A DNA stretch of 64,000 nucleotides from Nocardia donostiensis. Its GTDB lineage: Bacteria > Actinomycetota > Actinomycetes > Mycobacteriales > Mycobacteriaceae. How positions within the stretch are numbered: position 1 is the stretch's first letter; each line of letters begins with the position of its first letter. The notes below the pieces were generated by a model that saw only the letters and a program-made list of their open reading frames with translations, had not been told where the DNA came from and did not search any database. The position numbers and the translations under genes were made by a program. The stretch lies in contig NZ_MUKP01000013.1 in the NCBI RefSeq assembly GCF_002081715.1, forward strand, positions 62,001-126,000, written 5' to 3'. Positions 1-12,323 of the stretch are shown in pieces.

Positions 1-2725
<2,725 letters not shown>

Positions 2726-2743
2726 GATGCGTCCTTCCAGCAC

Positions 2744-3231
2744 CTAACGCGTGTCGCGTGGTGGTCCGCGACCGTCGCTTGCCTGCTACGTTGTTGTTGT
2801 TGTTGAGATTCTCGCTGGTCACAACCCGAACGAACCCGAACAGGCAACAACGAAAGCAACACCAGAAGGGTGGCACTTACGAGTGCGAATTGAGGTATGG
2901 ACAGGAGGCAGCCAGCGCAACGTCCAAACCTACACCTACCTACATGGAGGTGTCAAAGTACCACTCGGACGAACTCTCGCCCGGCTGGCGCGCCGGTCGG
3001 TATCGCCGACCGCGCCGGGCCCGGTGCCGCGGGTGGCAGTTCGCCGGTGGGATGTTTGTTTCGTCGTTTCGCTATCGTCGTTTCCGGTACTCACCACTGG
3101 GACAGCTGCTGCTGGCTAGCGCTGTTGTAAATAGCGTGACTTGTCCGGCGAAACTCGTCAAGTGGCCACTCCTACCTGGCCCTCCCCGCGAGATCGACTG
3201 CCCCCGTGCAGGATCACCGGCAGGGCACCGA
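2744..3231 (-). other. Non-coding upstream region of rpoB
   Basis: This 488-base stretch separates the last mce-operon gene from rpoB and has no convincing gene on either strand; open frames across it have low-complexity Arg/Pro translations. It should hold the rpoB promoter and 5' leader. On the minus strand there is AT-richer sequence near 3120-3165 (a promoter candidate listed separately) and poly-Asn-like repeats near 2795-2810. Confidence 0.6.
3128..3161 (-). promoter_or_regulatory. Candidate promoter elements for rpoB
   Basis: Reading the minus strand, TTGACG (3161-3156) is followed 22 bases later by TATTTA (3133-3128). The hexamers resemble sigma-A boxes, but the spacing is longer than the usual 16-19, so one of the two boxes may be wrong. 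The 5' leader to the TTG start would be about 400 bases. Evidence is weak. Confidence 0.3.
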
Positions 3232-3972
3232 TCACCGGTCGATGATATCGGCGGCGAGCCAGCGCCCCTCCACCTTCTGCATCTGCAGCACTACCGGTCC
3301 CGCCGCGCTCTGCTGGGCGACTCCGTCTTTTGTGGCGCTCACCACCAGATTCACCAGCACCTCTGCGCGGTCTTCGGTGAGCAAAGTCACCCCGATCGGG
3401 TCAGCGGCGGCGTCGGCGCTGGTCTGTGCCTGTTCGATCGCAGAAACGGTGGTCGCGGCGAAGGTATCCAGCTCCTCGCGCATCTTTCCCGTCACCACCT
3501 CACGAACGGCCGCCTCGTACCCGTCGATGTCCTCGACTTTGTACCCGTAGATGGTGCGTAGCGTGTGCTCGGCAGCGGCCCGCACCTCCTCGGTGGCGGC
3601 GCTGTCGACGAAGGCGGCGTTATCGTCTGCGACCCCCGGATGCTGGGCAGCCAGCACCGCGAACCCGGTCAGCAGCAGCGCAGTGAGGAACGCGGCGAGC
3701 GGCCGGGACCACCGTCGCGCCCGTCTCGCTGTCCGAGTCCGCCGCGGCAACCGCAGCTGCCTCCGGGCAGCACTGTGCTCGCCCCGCGGCAGCGGCCGCG
3801 ATGAACCGCGAGGCGGTCTCGAACCCGCAGGCCGGGGACGAGCCGGGGCCTGCACACCTGCGGCGGCGCGCCGACTGGAACGGATGAGCCCCGAGTCTCC
3901 GGCCACCCGAGGCCGCCGGTTTCCCGGACGCCGGGTCGGCGAGACGCGGTTGACGGTGCGACGGTTCACCAT
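3232..3972 (-). CDS. Mce-associated membrane protein (second copy)
   Basis: 246-residue protein. A very Arg/Pro-rich cytoplasmic N-terminus (1-90) is followed by one membrane span near 92-110 (LAAFLTALLLTGFAVLAA). The extracytoplasmic domain begins with AEHTLRTIYGYKVEDIDGYEAA and ends with an NTF2-like strand pattern (VLQMQKVEGRWLAADIIDR). This is the layout of the Mas proteins that end mce operons and are thought to stabilise the Mce complex. Its ATG overlaps the end of the preceding mas gene by seven bases. Specific function is unknown. Confidence 0.8.
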   Translation of the reverse strand: MVNRRTVNRVSPTRRPGNRRPRVAGDSGLIRSSRRAAAGVQAPARPRPAGSRPPRGSSRPLPRGEHSAARRQLRLPRRTRTARRARRWSRPLAAFLTALLLTGFAVLAAQHPGVADDNAAFVDSAATEEVRAAAEHTLRTIYGYKVEDIDGYEAAVREVVTGKMREELDTFAATTVSAIEQAQTSADAAADPIGVTLLTEDRAEVLVNLVVSATKDGVAQQSAAGPVVLQMQKVEGRWLAADIIDR

Positions 3973-5090
3973 GGCTGTCCCTCCGGGTTCGTGGCTCCCG
4001 ATAGCAGCTGAACCGCTGCATGGGCATCCGGTCGTGCCCCCTCCGACACCGCATCCGTCCCAGAGCCATCACCGGCGGCCGGGGGAGCAGGGACCGCGCG
4101 CGGAGTAAGCGACGGGGTATCCGCGGATGGAGCGGCGGGTAGTGCGGCCGGAGCTGCGGGGGGAGCGTCCGCGGTGGTGGGCGGCACCGCCGGAGCGGCC
4201 GGGGCCGCGGGCGGTGCAGCTGGCGCGGGGGCAGGTGTTCGGGCTTCGGTGTTGCCACTGCTCAGCGGGACCGGTTGACCGAGTGACGACACCTGTTCGG
4301 CCTTCCAGGTATCGCCTTCCTTGGCCATATCGAGGGCCCAGGTGTAGCGGAAGGCGTTACCCGGCTTGTCCGGCTGGTCCGGCTCGGTCTCGTCCACCCG
4401 CAGCACCACCAGCACCGAGGCCTTGTCCAGTTCGGAGTTCAGCGAGGTCACGGATGCGCCCAGTACCTGCGAGCGCATCCGCACCCCGGCTTCGGTGGCC
4501 ATCTGCTCGGCCTGCTGCTGATGCTCGGTCGCCGATTCCAGGATCGCGCCGGTCATCGACGACCTGGCCAGCGCGAGGGACCCCGCGACGTCGGCGGTGT
4601 CCATCGACGTCATATTGATCGCGGCCTGCTGCGCGGCGTCCAGTGCCGCGTCCCTGGCCGCGGCCCGCGGTCCGTCGGTGAAGTACGCGGCCCGCACCCA
4701 ACCTGCCCCGAACCACACCGCCGCAGCGAGCGACGCGACAACAGTCACCGCCGAGAGCATGGTGACCACCACCAGCGGACCTGACCGTAACTGCTGCGCC
4801 GGGTGCGCCGTTTCTCGCCGTCTACGCAGCATCTTGCGCAGAAACGGGCTGTTGGCCGCAGCAGCCTGCTGCGTCAGGCCGGCGTCGGGGCCGTCACCAG
4901 GGGCCACATAGCCGGAGGTCACACTGTCGCCGGAGGCCCCCGCGCTGCCTGCTCTCCCGGGTGATGCGGGTGAGGCGACTTGGCGTCCCTTCGCCGCGCT
5001 GGATCCCCCCCGATCCGTGGGGAGCGGCCCAACGGGGCCGACGAGCTCTGCGGGATCACCAGAGTCGAGATTCACTACGCAGCACCTCAC
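3966..5090 (-). CDS. Mce-associated membrane protein (first copy)
   Basis: 374 residues from a GTG start six bases after the mceF stop. The first 100 residues are Gly/Ala/Pro-rich, a membrane span follows (about 107-133, VVVTMLSAVTVVASLAAAVWFGAGWV), then a Mas-type globular domain (DAALDAAQQAAINMTSMD through WALDMAKEGDTWKAEQVSSLG). The C-terminal 110 residues are a Pro/Ala-rich tail that is probably disordered. Position after mceF is the usual one for mas genes. An in-frame GTG five codons later is an equally possible start. Confidence 0.82.
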   Translation of the reverse strand: MRCCVVNLDSGDPAELVGPVGPLPTDRGGSSAAKGRQVASPASPGRAGSAGASGDSVTSGYVAPGDGPDAGLTQQAAAANSPFLRKMLRRRRETAHPAQQLRSGPLVVVTMLSAVTVVASLAAAVWFGAGWVRAAYFTDGPRAAARDAALDAAQQAAINMTSMDTADVAGSLALARSSMTGAILESATEHQQQAEQMATEAGVRMRSQVLGASVTSLNSELDKASVLVVLRVDETEPDQPDKPGNAFRYTWALDMAKEGDTWKAEQVSSLGQPVPLSSGNTEARTPAPAPAAPPAAPAAPAVPPTTADAPPAAPAALPAAPSADTPSLTPRAVPAPPAAGDGSGTDAVSEGARPDAHAAVQLLSGATNPEGQPW

Positions 5091-5096
5091 CTATGG

Positions 5097-6338
5097 TCAG
5101 CGTTTCGGGGTGACGCCGAGGAGGGCAGCTATTTCCTCGGCGATCGGGTTCAGGTTGAGCTTGTCCGGGTCGGTTTTGGGGTTGTCGTCCCATGGCTGGA
5201 CGATTTCCGGGTCGGCGAGGTCGGCGCGCGCGCCGCCGCGCACCGCGGTCGGGTTGCCGAACGGCACGGTGCATGCGGCCTCGGTGTTGAACGGGAACTC
5301 GTCGCGAGTGTCGTCGAAGTCCGGGTCGCGGGCTTTCATCTCGTCGAGAATTCGCTGGGTGCCCTCGTAGCCAAGGGTGCAGGCGGGCGGGTTGTTCGTT
5401 TCAAGGACGAGGCCGAAATGGCTGGTCCCGTCGCCGGGGGCGGTCGCCGAGGCGCCGATGGACAGCTGCGGCAGCATCTGCAGCAACGGTTCAACCGCGT
5501 AGTACTGGGGTGAGACGGCCAGCAGCAGGGCGCGCAGATTGGTCAGGTCGGCGGTGAGCGCGGGGCCGCTTTCGTCCAGTAACGCACTGATCTGCTGTCC
5601 TGCGTCGGTACCGGTTCCGATGAGTCTGCGCACCGCGGGGTCGCTATCGCGCAACTGCGCGGTCAGTTTTTCCAGCCCATCACTGAACCGGCGGATTTCG
5701 GTGGATTGCTGGGCTTGGGTGTCGAGCACGATCCGGCCGTCGCGGATCAACTGGATCGTCTCCGGCAGAGTGTGGTGGAAAGTGTCGGTGAATGTGCGCA
5801 GCGAATCGATCAGCCCGTGCAGTTCACCGCCTTTGCCATCCAACGCGGTTGCCAGCTCGGTGATCGTGGTGTGCAGGGCTGGCAGGTCGACGGTGGCCGC
5901 CAGGGCATCGACGCTGCCGAGCAACTGCTCCACCGGGACCGGGGTGGTCACGGTGTCGATGATCGAACCGTCGTGTAGGAACGGCCCCTCGGTGGTATCG
6001 GGTTGCAGATCGACGTACTGTTCGCCGATCGCCGAACGGTTGGCCACCACCGCGTGCGCGGATGCGGGAATCGGCGGCGAACTCGAATCGATGACCAGCT
6101 CCATCAGCACCCCGGCGTCGGTGAGATGAAGAGCGCCGACCCGGCCGACCGGGACACCGCGATAGGTGACCTCGGAGCCGTCATAGGCGCCGCCGGTCTG
6201 CTCGGCGCGCACGTACACCTCGTATTTGCCGAACCCGAGCATCTGATCGAACCGGATATAACGCCCACCCACGTACACGACGCCGAGCACGGCGACGATC
6301 AGGAACGCGATGAGCTGATACCGCACCAGACGGGTCAT
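5097..6338 (-). CDS. mceF: Mce family protein MceF
   Basis: 413 residues. An N-terminal membrane anchor (about 6-26) is followed by an MlaD/MCE domain (YEVYVRAEQTGGAYDGSEVTYRGVPVGRVG to IGEQYVDLQP, about 40-115), then a long helical tail and a Cys-containing C-terminal region. Mce proteins form a periplasmic hexameric needle that carries lipids to the YrbE permease; here the likely substrates are sterols or fatty acids, which sequence alone cannot settle. It is the sixth mce gene, and its ATG overlaps the mceE stop by four bases. Confidence 0.9.
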   Translation of the reverse strand: MTRLVRYQLIAFLIVAVLGVVYVGGRYIRFDQMLGFGKYEVYVRAEQTGGAYDGSEVTYRGVPVGRVGALHLTDAGVLMELVIDSSSPPIPASAHAVVANRSAIGEQYVDLQPDTTEGPFLHDGSIIDTVTTPVPVEQLLGSVDALAATVDLPALHTTITELATALDGKGGELHGLIDSLRTFTDTFHHTLPETIQLIRDGRIVLDTQAQQSTEIRRFSDGLEKLTAQLRDSDPAVRRLIGTGTDAGQQISALLDESGPALTADLTNLRALLLAVSPQYYAVEPLLQMLPQLSIGASATAPGDGTSHFGLVLETNNPPACTLGYEGTQRILDEMKARDPDFDDTRDEFPFNTEAACTVPFGNPTAVRGGARADLADPEIVQPWDDNPKTDPDKLNLNPIAEEIAALLGVTPKR

Positions 6339-7594
6339 CGCGGCCCACCGCCGATCCCCATCTGCTCCAGGATCTGGGCGGCTCGCGGCCGCGCATCGGC
6401 GGTCTGTCCTGGTTCCGGCAGCGCCACCAGGCCCGGTGGCAGCGGCGGCAGCAGCGACAGCGATACCGTCGGCCAGCCCGGCCGTGGGCCGTTGCCGTTG
6501 TAGTACGGGTTGGTCGGGTTCACGTTCACCGGCGGGCCGACCGGCGGAATATAGACCGGGTCGGGTTTCCCGACGCCGAGGTTGCTCAACGCGACGCCGA
6601 TCTGCAGATCCACCGACAGGAAGGTGTTGACTTGCCCGCCGAAGGTTCCCGCCAGGGTCGAATCGGGGAACGGGTAGGTCGGGATCAAGGGGAGCGCGGT
6701 CACCAGATCCGGTGCGGCGCGGCCGAGTTCCTGCAGGGTCGGGCGGAGCGCGCGCAGATCGGTGATGAGGTCGTCTTTGGCGGTGTTGATCACATCGAAG
6801 CCGACCCGACCCAGCCGGTCCAGCTGCTCGAGCAGTGTAATCAGCTGCGGGCGTTGTTCTTCCAGGATCCGGATGCCCTCGGGCAGTTCGTCGAGGATCT
6901 GCTCGAGCTGCCCGGTCTGGGCGGCAACGCGGTTACTGAGCGTTTCCAATCCGTCGAGCGTGCGGGTGATATCGGCGACCTGCTCGTTCAGGCCGGTGAT
7001 CACGCTTTCGGCGTTCTCCAGCAGCGCCCGCACCCGACCCTCGCGCCCGTCGAGTGCGGTGGACAGCTCTGCGACGATGGGCTGCAGCTGTGCCACACCA
7101 CCGCCGTTGAGCAGTAGCGATAGCGCGCCGAGCACCTGCTCGACCTCGGTGGCGTGCCGGGTACGGCCCAGGGGGATCACCGCGCCGTCACTCAGCCGGG
7201 GCCCGCCGCGGCCGACGGTGCCGTTTTCGGGTGCGGACAGTTCGATGAACTTCTCCCCGAGCAGATTCGATTGGCGCACCTCGGCCCGCGCATCGGCAGG
7301 CAGCTCGACCGAGGCGTTCACCAGCGTCGACACAGTCGCGGTCCAGCCGTCCGCGCCGAGCGAGATCTCCTCGACCCGGCCCACCGGCACCCCGTCGACC
7401 GTCACCGCCGACTGCGGCACCAGATCCAGTACATCGTCGAACTGGATATCGATATGCATCGGGTGGTCACCGAGGTCGGCGCCGCCGGGCAGCGGAATGC
7501 TGTAGATACCGTCCGCGCAGGAGGTGAGCAGCAGACCGGCGCATACCGCGGCGCCTGCGCGGGCGAATGTGCTCACTCGCCGGAGGCGGCTCAT
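6335..7594 (-). CDS. mceE: Mce family lipoprotein MceE
   Basis: 419 residues. The N-terminus is a lipoprotein signal with lipobox LLTSC, Cys26 being the predicted lipidated residue; this marks the fifth gene of mce operons (LprK-type). The MCE domain follows (DVLDLVPQSAVTVDGVPVGRVEEI). Tail is Pro-rich. I chose the ATG at 7594 because GGGAGGT lies immediately upstream; an in-frame ATG ten codons earlier would overlap mceD and spoil the signal peptide. Acts on the outer face of the membrane with the other Mce proteins. Confidence 0.92.
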   Translation of the reverse strand: MSRLRRVSTFARAGAAVCAGLLLTSCADGIYSIPLPGGADLGDHPMHIDIQFDDVLDLVPQSAVTVDGVPVGRVEEISLGADGWTATVSTLVNASVELPADARAEVRQSNLLGEKFIELSAPENGTVGRGGPRLSDGAVIPLGRTRHATEVEQVLGALSLLLNGGGVAQLQPIVAELSTALDGREGRVRALLENAESVITGLNEQVADITRTLDGLETLSNRVAAQTGQLEQILDELPEGIRILEEQRPQLITLLEQLDRLGRVGFDVINTAKDDLITDLRALRPTLQELGRAAPDLVTALPLIPTYPFPDSTLAGTFGGQVNTFLSVDLQIGVALSNLGVGKPDPVYIPPVGPPVNVNPTNPYYNGNGPRPGWPTVSLSLLPPLPPGLVALPEPGQTADARPRAAQILEQMGIGGGPR

Positions 7595-7613
7595 CGCGCA
7601 CCTCCCTGCGGGT

Positions 7614-8843
7614 TCATCGCGCACCTTCCTGTGACGGCGGCAGCCGATGCGACGGTGTCCCGGGCACCGTTCCCGGCACGGGGTAACGCTGTTGGTTCTC
7701 GGCGCTGAGGATGCCGAACGGCAGGATCAACGACGAGCTTTGTACGGCCGCGGTGAGCTGGCCGGTGAGCTGCTCGCACCGCTGGAGCAGGGGCCGCGCC
7801 TGCCTCCCCAGCGCCTCGAATTCGGGGTCGCCCGGCCTGAGCTTGCCCAGGTCGAGCAGTTTGCACAGGGCGCCGAACGGATCCTGCAGGTCGGGAAAGT
7901 TGGCGCGCATATCCAGGGTGCCGGATTCGGCGTTGTGGATGTTGATCAGATTGCTCAACGCCACCGGTATCACCGGCAGCGCTTCGGCGAGGTCGTCGCG
8001 CTGGCCTGCCAGCGTCTGGGTGAGGGTGATCAGACGTTCCGCGTTGCCCGCGACGAGCGCGCGGTTGTCGTCGATGAACCTGGCGACATCGCCGAGCGCA
8101 AGCGACAGCAGTTCCAGCGCGTCACCCAGATTACGGCGCTCACCGGCGAGAAACGCGGCCAGATCGGCGAGCTGGATATTGAACTGGCGCACGTTCTGGT
8201 CGTTGCGGGCGAGCATGCTGACGAACACCTGCAGATGTTCGACGGTGGCGAAAATATCGCCGCGGGTATCGGACAGGGTCCGCGCCGCCCGAGACAGTTG
8301 GGTCAGGCTGTCCGCCAGTGCACGCCCGTTACCGGACACATTCGCCGCTGTGGTTTGCACCAGTTCGGTCAGCGCGCCGTCGGCGTTGGCTCCTTCCGGG
8401 CCGAGTGCTGAGGAAAGTTCGGTAATGCTGCGGTAGAGCTGGTCGATCTCGACCGGGGTCGCGGTCCGGTGGCGTTCGATGGTGGCGGTGCGTCCCATCT
8501 TCGGGCCGCCGCGATACACGGGGGTGAGCTGTATATAGCGGTCCGAAACCACCGCCGGGGAAATCTGTACGGCCTTGGCTTCGGCGGGAATGTCGTACGA
8601 ACGGTCCACACTCATCACGATTTTCACCTGCGCGCCGATCGGTTCCACCGAATTCACCGACCCCACCGGCACCCCGAGGATCCGCACATCCGATCCCTCG
8701 TAGATGCCGACAGCGCGCTCGAAGTAGGCGGTGATCGTCGTCGTGTTCCACCGGTTGAACAGCCACCAGGTGCCGACGGCGAGCACCAGCACCACCACTA
8801 CTGCCACCGCGAGCGCCGCCTGCGTCGCACGCCTGGTCGCCAT
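7614..8843 (-). CDS. mceD: Mce family protein MceD
   Basis: 409 residues: N-terminal membrane span (about 8-30), MCE domain (ITAYFERAVGIYEGSDVRILGVPVGSVNSV), and a long alpha-helical section with periodic Leu (about 120-290) that would form part of the needle. The start at 8843 shares one base with the mceC stop (TGATG), which argues for translational coupling and against the 31-codon upstream extension that is also open. Confidence 0.9.
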   Translation of the reverse strand: MATRRATQAALAVAVVVVLVLAVGTWWLFNRWNTTTITAYFERAVGIYEGSDVRILGVPVGSVNSVEPIGAQVKIVMSVDRSYDIPAEAKAVQISPAVVSDRYIQLTPVYRGGPKMGRTATIERHRTATPVEIDQLYRSITELSSALGPEGANADGALTELVQTTAANVSGNGRALADSLTQLSRAARTLSDTRGDIFATVEHLQVFVSMLARNDQNVRQFNIQLADLAAFLAGERRNLGDALELLSLALGDVARFIDDNRALVAGNAERLITLTQTLAGQRDDLAEALPVIPVALSNLINIHNAESGTLDMRANFPDLQDPFGALCKLLDLGKLRPGDPEFEALGRQARPLLQRCEQLTGQLTAAVQSSSLILPFGILSAENQQRYPVPGTVPGTPSHRLPPSQEGAR

Positions 8844-9853
8844 CAGTTGCCTCCCAGTGTGCGCACCGGCGGCCGGTAGCCGGGAACCTCCGGCAGTCCC
8901 GGCGGAGTGATATTGACGATGACGGCGTCGAACCAACGCCCGGTGCCGAGCACATTCGCATACAGGCCGTAGAAAGGCGCGGCCAGTTCGAGGGTTCTGG
9001 AAATGTTGCGCTGGTTGGCGTTGAGCACATCGATCGCCGCCATCAGATTGGTCAACGCCGGGCCGATCTGCTGTTCGTTGTCGGCCACCAGCGCCCGCAG
9101 TTCGTTCGACAGGGTTTTGGCGCCGGACAGCAGCTGCGATATCGCCTGCTGCCGGATATTGAGTTCGGCCAGCAAGCGCCCGCCCGAGGCGAGCAGTCGT
9201 TCGAATTCGCTGTTGCGGTCGGCAAGTATCTGCGTGGTCTGTTCGGTCGCGGCGAATAGTTTGCGCAGTTGTTCATCGCGGGTGGCGACTGTCTCCGACA
9301 GACGTTTCACACCATCGATGGCACTGCGGATATGCGGGGGTGAGGTGGCGAACGCATCCGACAGCGCCCGCATCGAGGCCGCGAGCTGATCGGTATCGAT
9401 ATCGTCCAGCGTGCGCGCGGTGTCGCTGAACACGTCTATGACGTCATAGGGAGCCACGGTGCGGTCCAACGGGATCCGGACACTCGGGTCGGCGGGCCGC
9501 GAACCCTGCGGGTCCAGCGCCAGATACTTCTGGCCGAGCAGGGTTTTGATCTGGATGGATGCGGTAGTGCGGTCCCCGATCCAGGTGTCCCTGGTGCGGA
9601 ATTCGACCACCACCCGGTCACCGTCGAGCGACACCCCCGACACCGAACCGACCTTCACACCCGCGACCCGCACCTCGTCGCCCCGGTCCAGTCCGGCCGC
9701 CTCGGAGAATTCGGCCTGGTATTCGACCCCCGCACCGATGATCGGCAACCGGTCGAGGAAGAACGCCGACAACGTCACCAGCACCACCATGCCCACGCCG
9801 AGCGCGCCGAGGAACCTGGGACTGCGCCCGCCGAACAGTGCGCGATCGTCCAT
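8843..9853 (-). CDS. mceC: Mce family protein MceC
   Basis: 336 residues: membrane anchor at about 14-34, MCE domain (YQAEFSEAAGLDRGDEVRVAGVKVG) and helical C-terminal part. An RGD tripeptide is visible at residues 57-59 inside the MCE domain; its significance is unknown. Start at 9853 shares a base with the mceB stop. Third mce gene of the operon. Confidence 0.9.
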   Translation of the reverse strand: MDDRALFGGRSPRFLGALGVGMVVLVTLSAFFLDRLPIIGAGVEYQAEFSEAAGLDRGDEVRVAGVKVGSVSGVSLDGDRVVVEFRTRDTWIGDRTTASIQIKTLLGQKYLALDPQGSRPADPSVRIPLDRTVAPYDVIDVFSDTARTLDDIDTDQLAASMRALSDAFATSPPHIRSAIDGVKRLSETVATRDEQLRKLFAATEQTTQILADRNSEFERLLASGGRLLAELNIRQQAISQLLSGAKTLSNELRALVADNEQQIGPALTNLMAAIDVLNANQRNISRTLELAAPFYGLYANVLGTGRWFDAVIVNITPPGLPEVPGYRPPVRTLGGN

Positions 9854-10971
9854 CAGCGGCCTCCCGTACCGCGGCAGCGGGGCGCGGCGTTGGTGTACAG
9901 CGGCTGATTGACTGTCGGCAGGCCGACCGGCAGATTCAGTTGCGGTGCCTCCGGCGCGCCCGGACCGGCGACGATATCCAGACCGCACAAATAGAACTGG
10001 AACCAGGAGCCGTAGCTGCCTGCCCGGCCGAGTTTCTCCATTTTCACCGGCAGGTTCGCCAGTGCCTGGTTCACCTCGTCGCGGCGCTCGTCGATGGTGC
10101 CGGTCAGCTCGCGCAATCCTGCGATCGCGCCGGGCAGCGAAGGCCGGGCAGGCACGAGCAGTTCGGAGGTGGCGGTGGTCAGATCGGCCAGCGAGGCGAC
10201 CGAGCGGCCGATGGTGTCGCGTTCAGCGGCCAGCCCGTCGACCAGCGCCGCTGTGTTGATCAGCAACTGGTCGAGCTGGTCCTCGCGAGTGTTGACGGTG
10301 TCGAGCACCTCGGTCAGCTCGTCGATGAGCGCACCGATCACCGCGTCCTTGTCGGCGACCTTATTGGTCAAGTTCGCGGTGCTGGCCACCAGATCGGCGA
10401 TGGTGCCCTGTTCGCCCTGGAAAACCTGGGCGATCTGATAAGTCAGCTTGTTCACGTCCTCGGCGGACAGGGTGCTCAGCAGCGGGCGGAAACCGTTGAA
10501 CAGGGTGGTCAGATTCAACGCAGGCCGGGTGCGTTCCAGCGGAATCGTGCTGCCGGGCTCCAGTTTCTGCTCCTGATCCCCTGGCCCGCGTTCCAGCGCG
10601 ATATACCGTTGCCCGACCAGGTTGCGGTAGCGGATGGTGGCGGTCGTGCCCGCGGGCAGCCAGTCGCGGTCGGTGAGTTCGAACTCCACCTCGGCCAGCC
10701 GCCGGTCCACGATCGCGATACCGGTGACCTTGCCTACCCGGACACCGGCGATCCGTATCTCGTCGCCTTCGTTCAATGCGGTGACATCGGTGAACCGCGC
10801 CCGGAACGACGGCCCGCCGCCGGTGTAGTTCGCGATCGACAATCCGAGCATCACGGTGGCGAACAGGGTCACCGCGACGAAAATCGCTAGTTTGGTCAGC
10901 GGCCCGCCCAGCCCGCGCAGACCGCGCAGGCCGCGTGGACCTCCGATTTTCTTCCGCACCGCGGCGGTCAT
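9853..10971 (-). CDS. mceB: Mce family protein MceB
   Basis: 372 residues. Gly/Arg-rich N-terminus, membrane span near 26-47 (LAIFVAVTLFATVMLGLSIA), MCE domain (FRARFTDVTALNEGDEIRIAGVRVGKV) and helical tail ending in the CGLDIV segment often seen in MceB-type proteins. The ATG overlaps the mceA stop by four bases. Confidence 0.9.
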   Translation of the reverse strand: MTAAVRKKIGGPRGLRGLRGLGGPLTKLAIFVAVTLFATVMLGLSIANYTGGGPSFRARFTDVTALNEGDEIRIAGVRVGKVTGIAIVDRRLAEVEFELTDRDWLPAGTTATIRYRNLVGQRYIALERGPGDQEQKLEPGSTIPLERTRPALNLTTLFNGFRPLLSTLSAEDVNKLTYQIAQVFQGEQGTIADLVASTANLTNKVADKDAVIGALIDELTEVLDTVNTREDQLDQLLINTAALVDGLAAERDTIGRSVASLADLTTATSELLVPARPSLPGAIAGLRELTGTIDERRDEVNQALANLPVKMEKLGRAGSYGSWFQFYLCGLDIVAGPGAPEAPQLNLPVGLPTVNQPLYTNAAPRCRGTGGR

Positions 10972-12323
10972 CGCATACTCACCTCGCTCCCCCGGAACGC
11001 GGGTGCGGCCACTCGGGTCAACCAGCCGGGAACCTGCTGCGGTGCGACCCCGTTGGCGGCGCCGTAGATCGCGCCGAGCGTATGCCGTTCCAGCGGCGAC
11101 CCGGGCAGGGCCGGCGTCTTACCCGCGGGGAACACCCCGAACTGCGGTACCGGCAGCTGCGGTATCTGCTGCTGGCCCGGGTACCGGCTCGGCGGCTGAT
11201 ACGAGCCGTCGTTGTTCGGCCCACCCACGTACTGGCCTGGGTCGACACCGAGGGGGAACTCCGGGATACAGGAGGGGCCGCGGGTGTCCAGCCAGCGTGG
11301 TTCGTCCTGGTTGGGCAGATATCGGCCGCGGGTATTGGTCAGCTCGATGGTCACCCGCGACCCAGGACGGTCGGTGCCCATCCCCATGATCTGGTCGATC
11401 CGCGGCCGGATCTGCGCGAAGTTGCGCAAAACGCACGCATAGGTCGGCGAATAAGTGGCCAGCAGTTCCAGCGCCGGACGGGCGTCGGCGGCCACATCAA
11501 TGATGTTGTCCCGGTTGACCAACAGAAAATCGGCGGTCGTGGTGGAGGTCGGGGTCAATGTCGCCAGCAGCACGTCGATATCGGTGCGCCGCTGCACGAT
11601 CGTGGCGTTGGTGGTGCGCAGCTGATCCAGAGCGTTGACCAATTGCGGGGCCGCGTCCGAGTAGGTGGCCGCAACCTCGGCGAAGCTGCGCAGCCCGGCT
11701 TGCAGATCCGGCAGCACACTGTTGGTTTCGGCGAGAATCTCGTCCAGTTTGTCGAGCGTTTCCCCCAGCGCCTTCCCTTGACCGGACAGCGCCTGCGACA
11801 GCGCGCCCAAGGTGGTCGCGAGATCCTGCGGCGGAATGGCCTGCAGCAGCGGCAGCAGATCGTCGAGAAGTTGGCTCACTTCGACGGCGTTACCGCTACT
11901 GTCCTGATGCAGGGTCACCCCGTCGGAAATGTGCTGCGCGGCCTGGGCTTCGGGGATCATCAGCGCCACATAGCGCTCCCCGAACAGGGTTTTCGGCAGC
12001 AGTCGCGCGGTGGTGTTCACCGGGATCTGTCCGGCCATCGCCGGATTGATCGCTAAATGCAGGACGACCTTCCCGTCCGCGGTATCGGTGGAACGCACTT
12101 CGCCGACGCGCACACCGCGCGCTTTGACATCGGCATTGCGGGTGAGCGAGTTACCGACGCTGTCGGTGATCAGATCCACCTCGACCGAACGCACGAACTG
12201 TTTGTTGTAGATCGCGATCGTCGTCCACAAGAACATCGCGACCACCACGAAGAAGGCGATGCCGAGCAACCGCACCCGCAGGGTCGCGGTCGCGCGCCAC
12301 ATCCGCAGCCGGTCACCTTTCAT
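10968..12323 (-). CDS. mceA: Mce family protein MceA
   Basis: 451 residues; first needle subunit of the lipid importer. Membrane span about 18-38 (LLGIAFFVVVAMFLWTTIAIY), MCE domain (VDLITDSVGNSLTRNADVKARGVRVGEV), a helical region, then a Pro/Gln-rich C-terminus (QPPSRYPGQQQIPQLPVPQ). ATG overlaps the yrbEB stop by four bases. Confidence 0.9.
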   Translation of the reverse strand: MKGDRLRMWRATATLRVRLLGIAFFVVVAMFLWTTIAIYNKQFVRSVEVDLITDSVGNSLTRNADVKARGVRVGEVRSTDTADGKVVLHLAINPAMAGQIPVNTTARLLPKTLFGERYVALMIPEAQAAQHISDGVTLHQDSSGNAVEVSQLLDDLLPLLQAIPPQDLATTLGALSQALSGQGKALGETLDKLDEILAETNSVLPDLQAGLRSFAEVAATYSDAAPQLVNALDQLRTTNATIVQRRTDIDVLLATLTPTSTTTADFLLVNRDNIIDVAADARPALELLATYSPTYACVLRNFAQIRPRIDQIMGMGTDRPGSRVTIELTNTRGRYLPNQDEPRWLDTRGPSCIPEFPLGVDPGQYVGGPNNDGSYQPPSRYPGQQQIPQLPVPQFGVFPAGKTPALPGSPLERHTLGAIYGAANGVAPQQVPGWLTRVAAPAFRGSEVSMR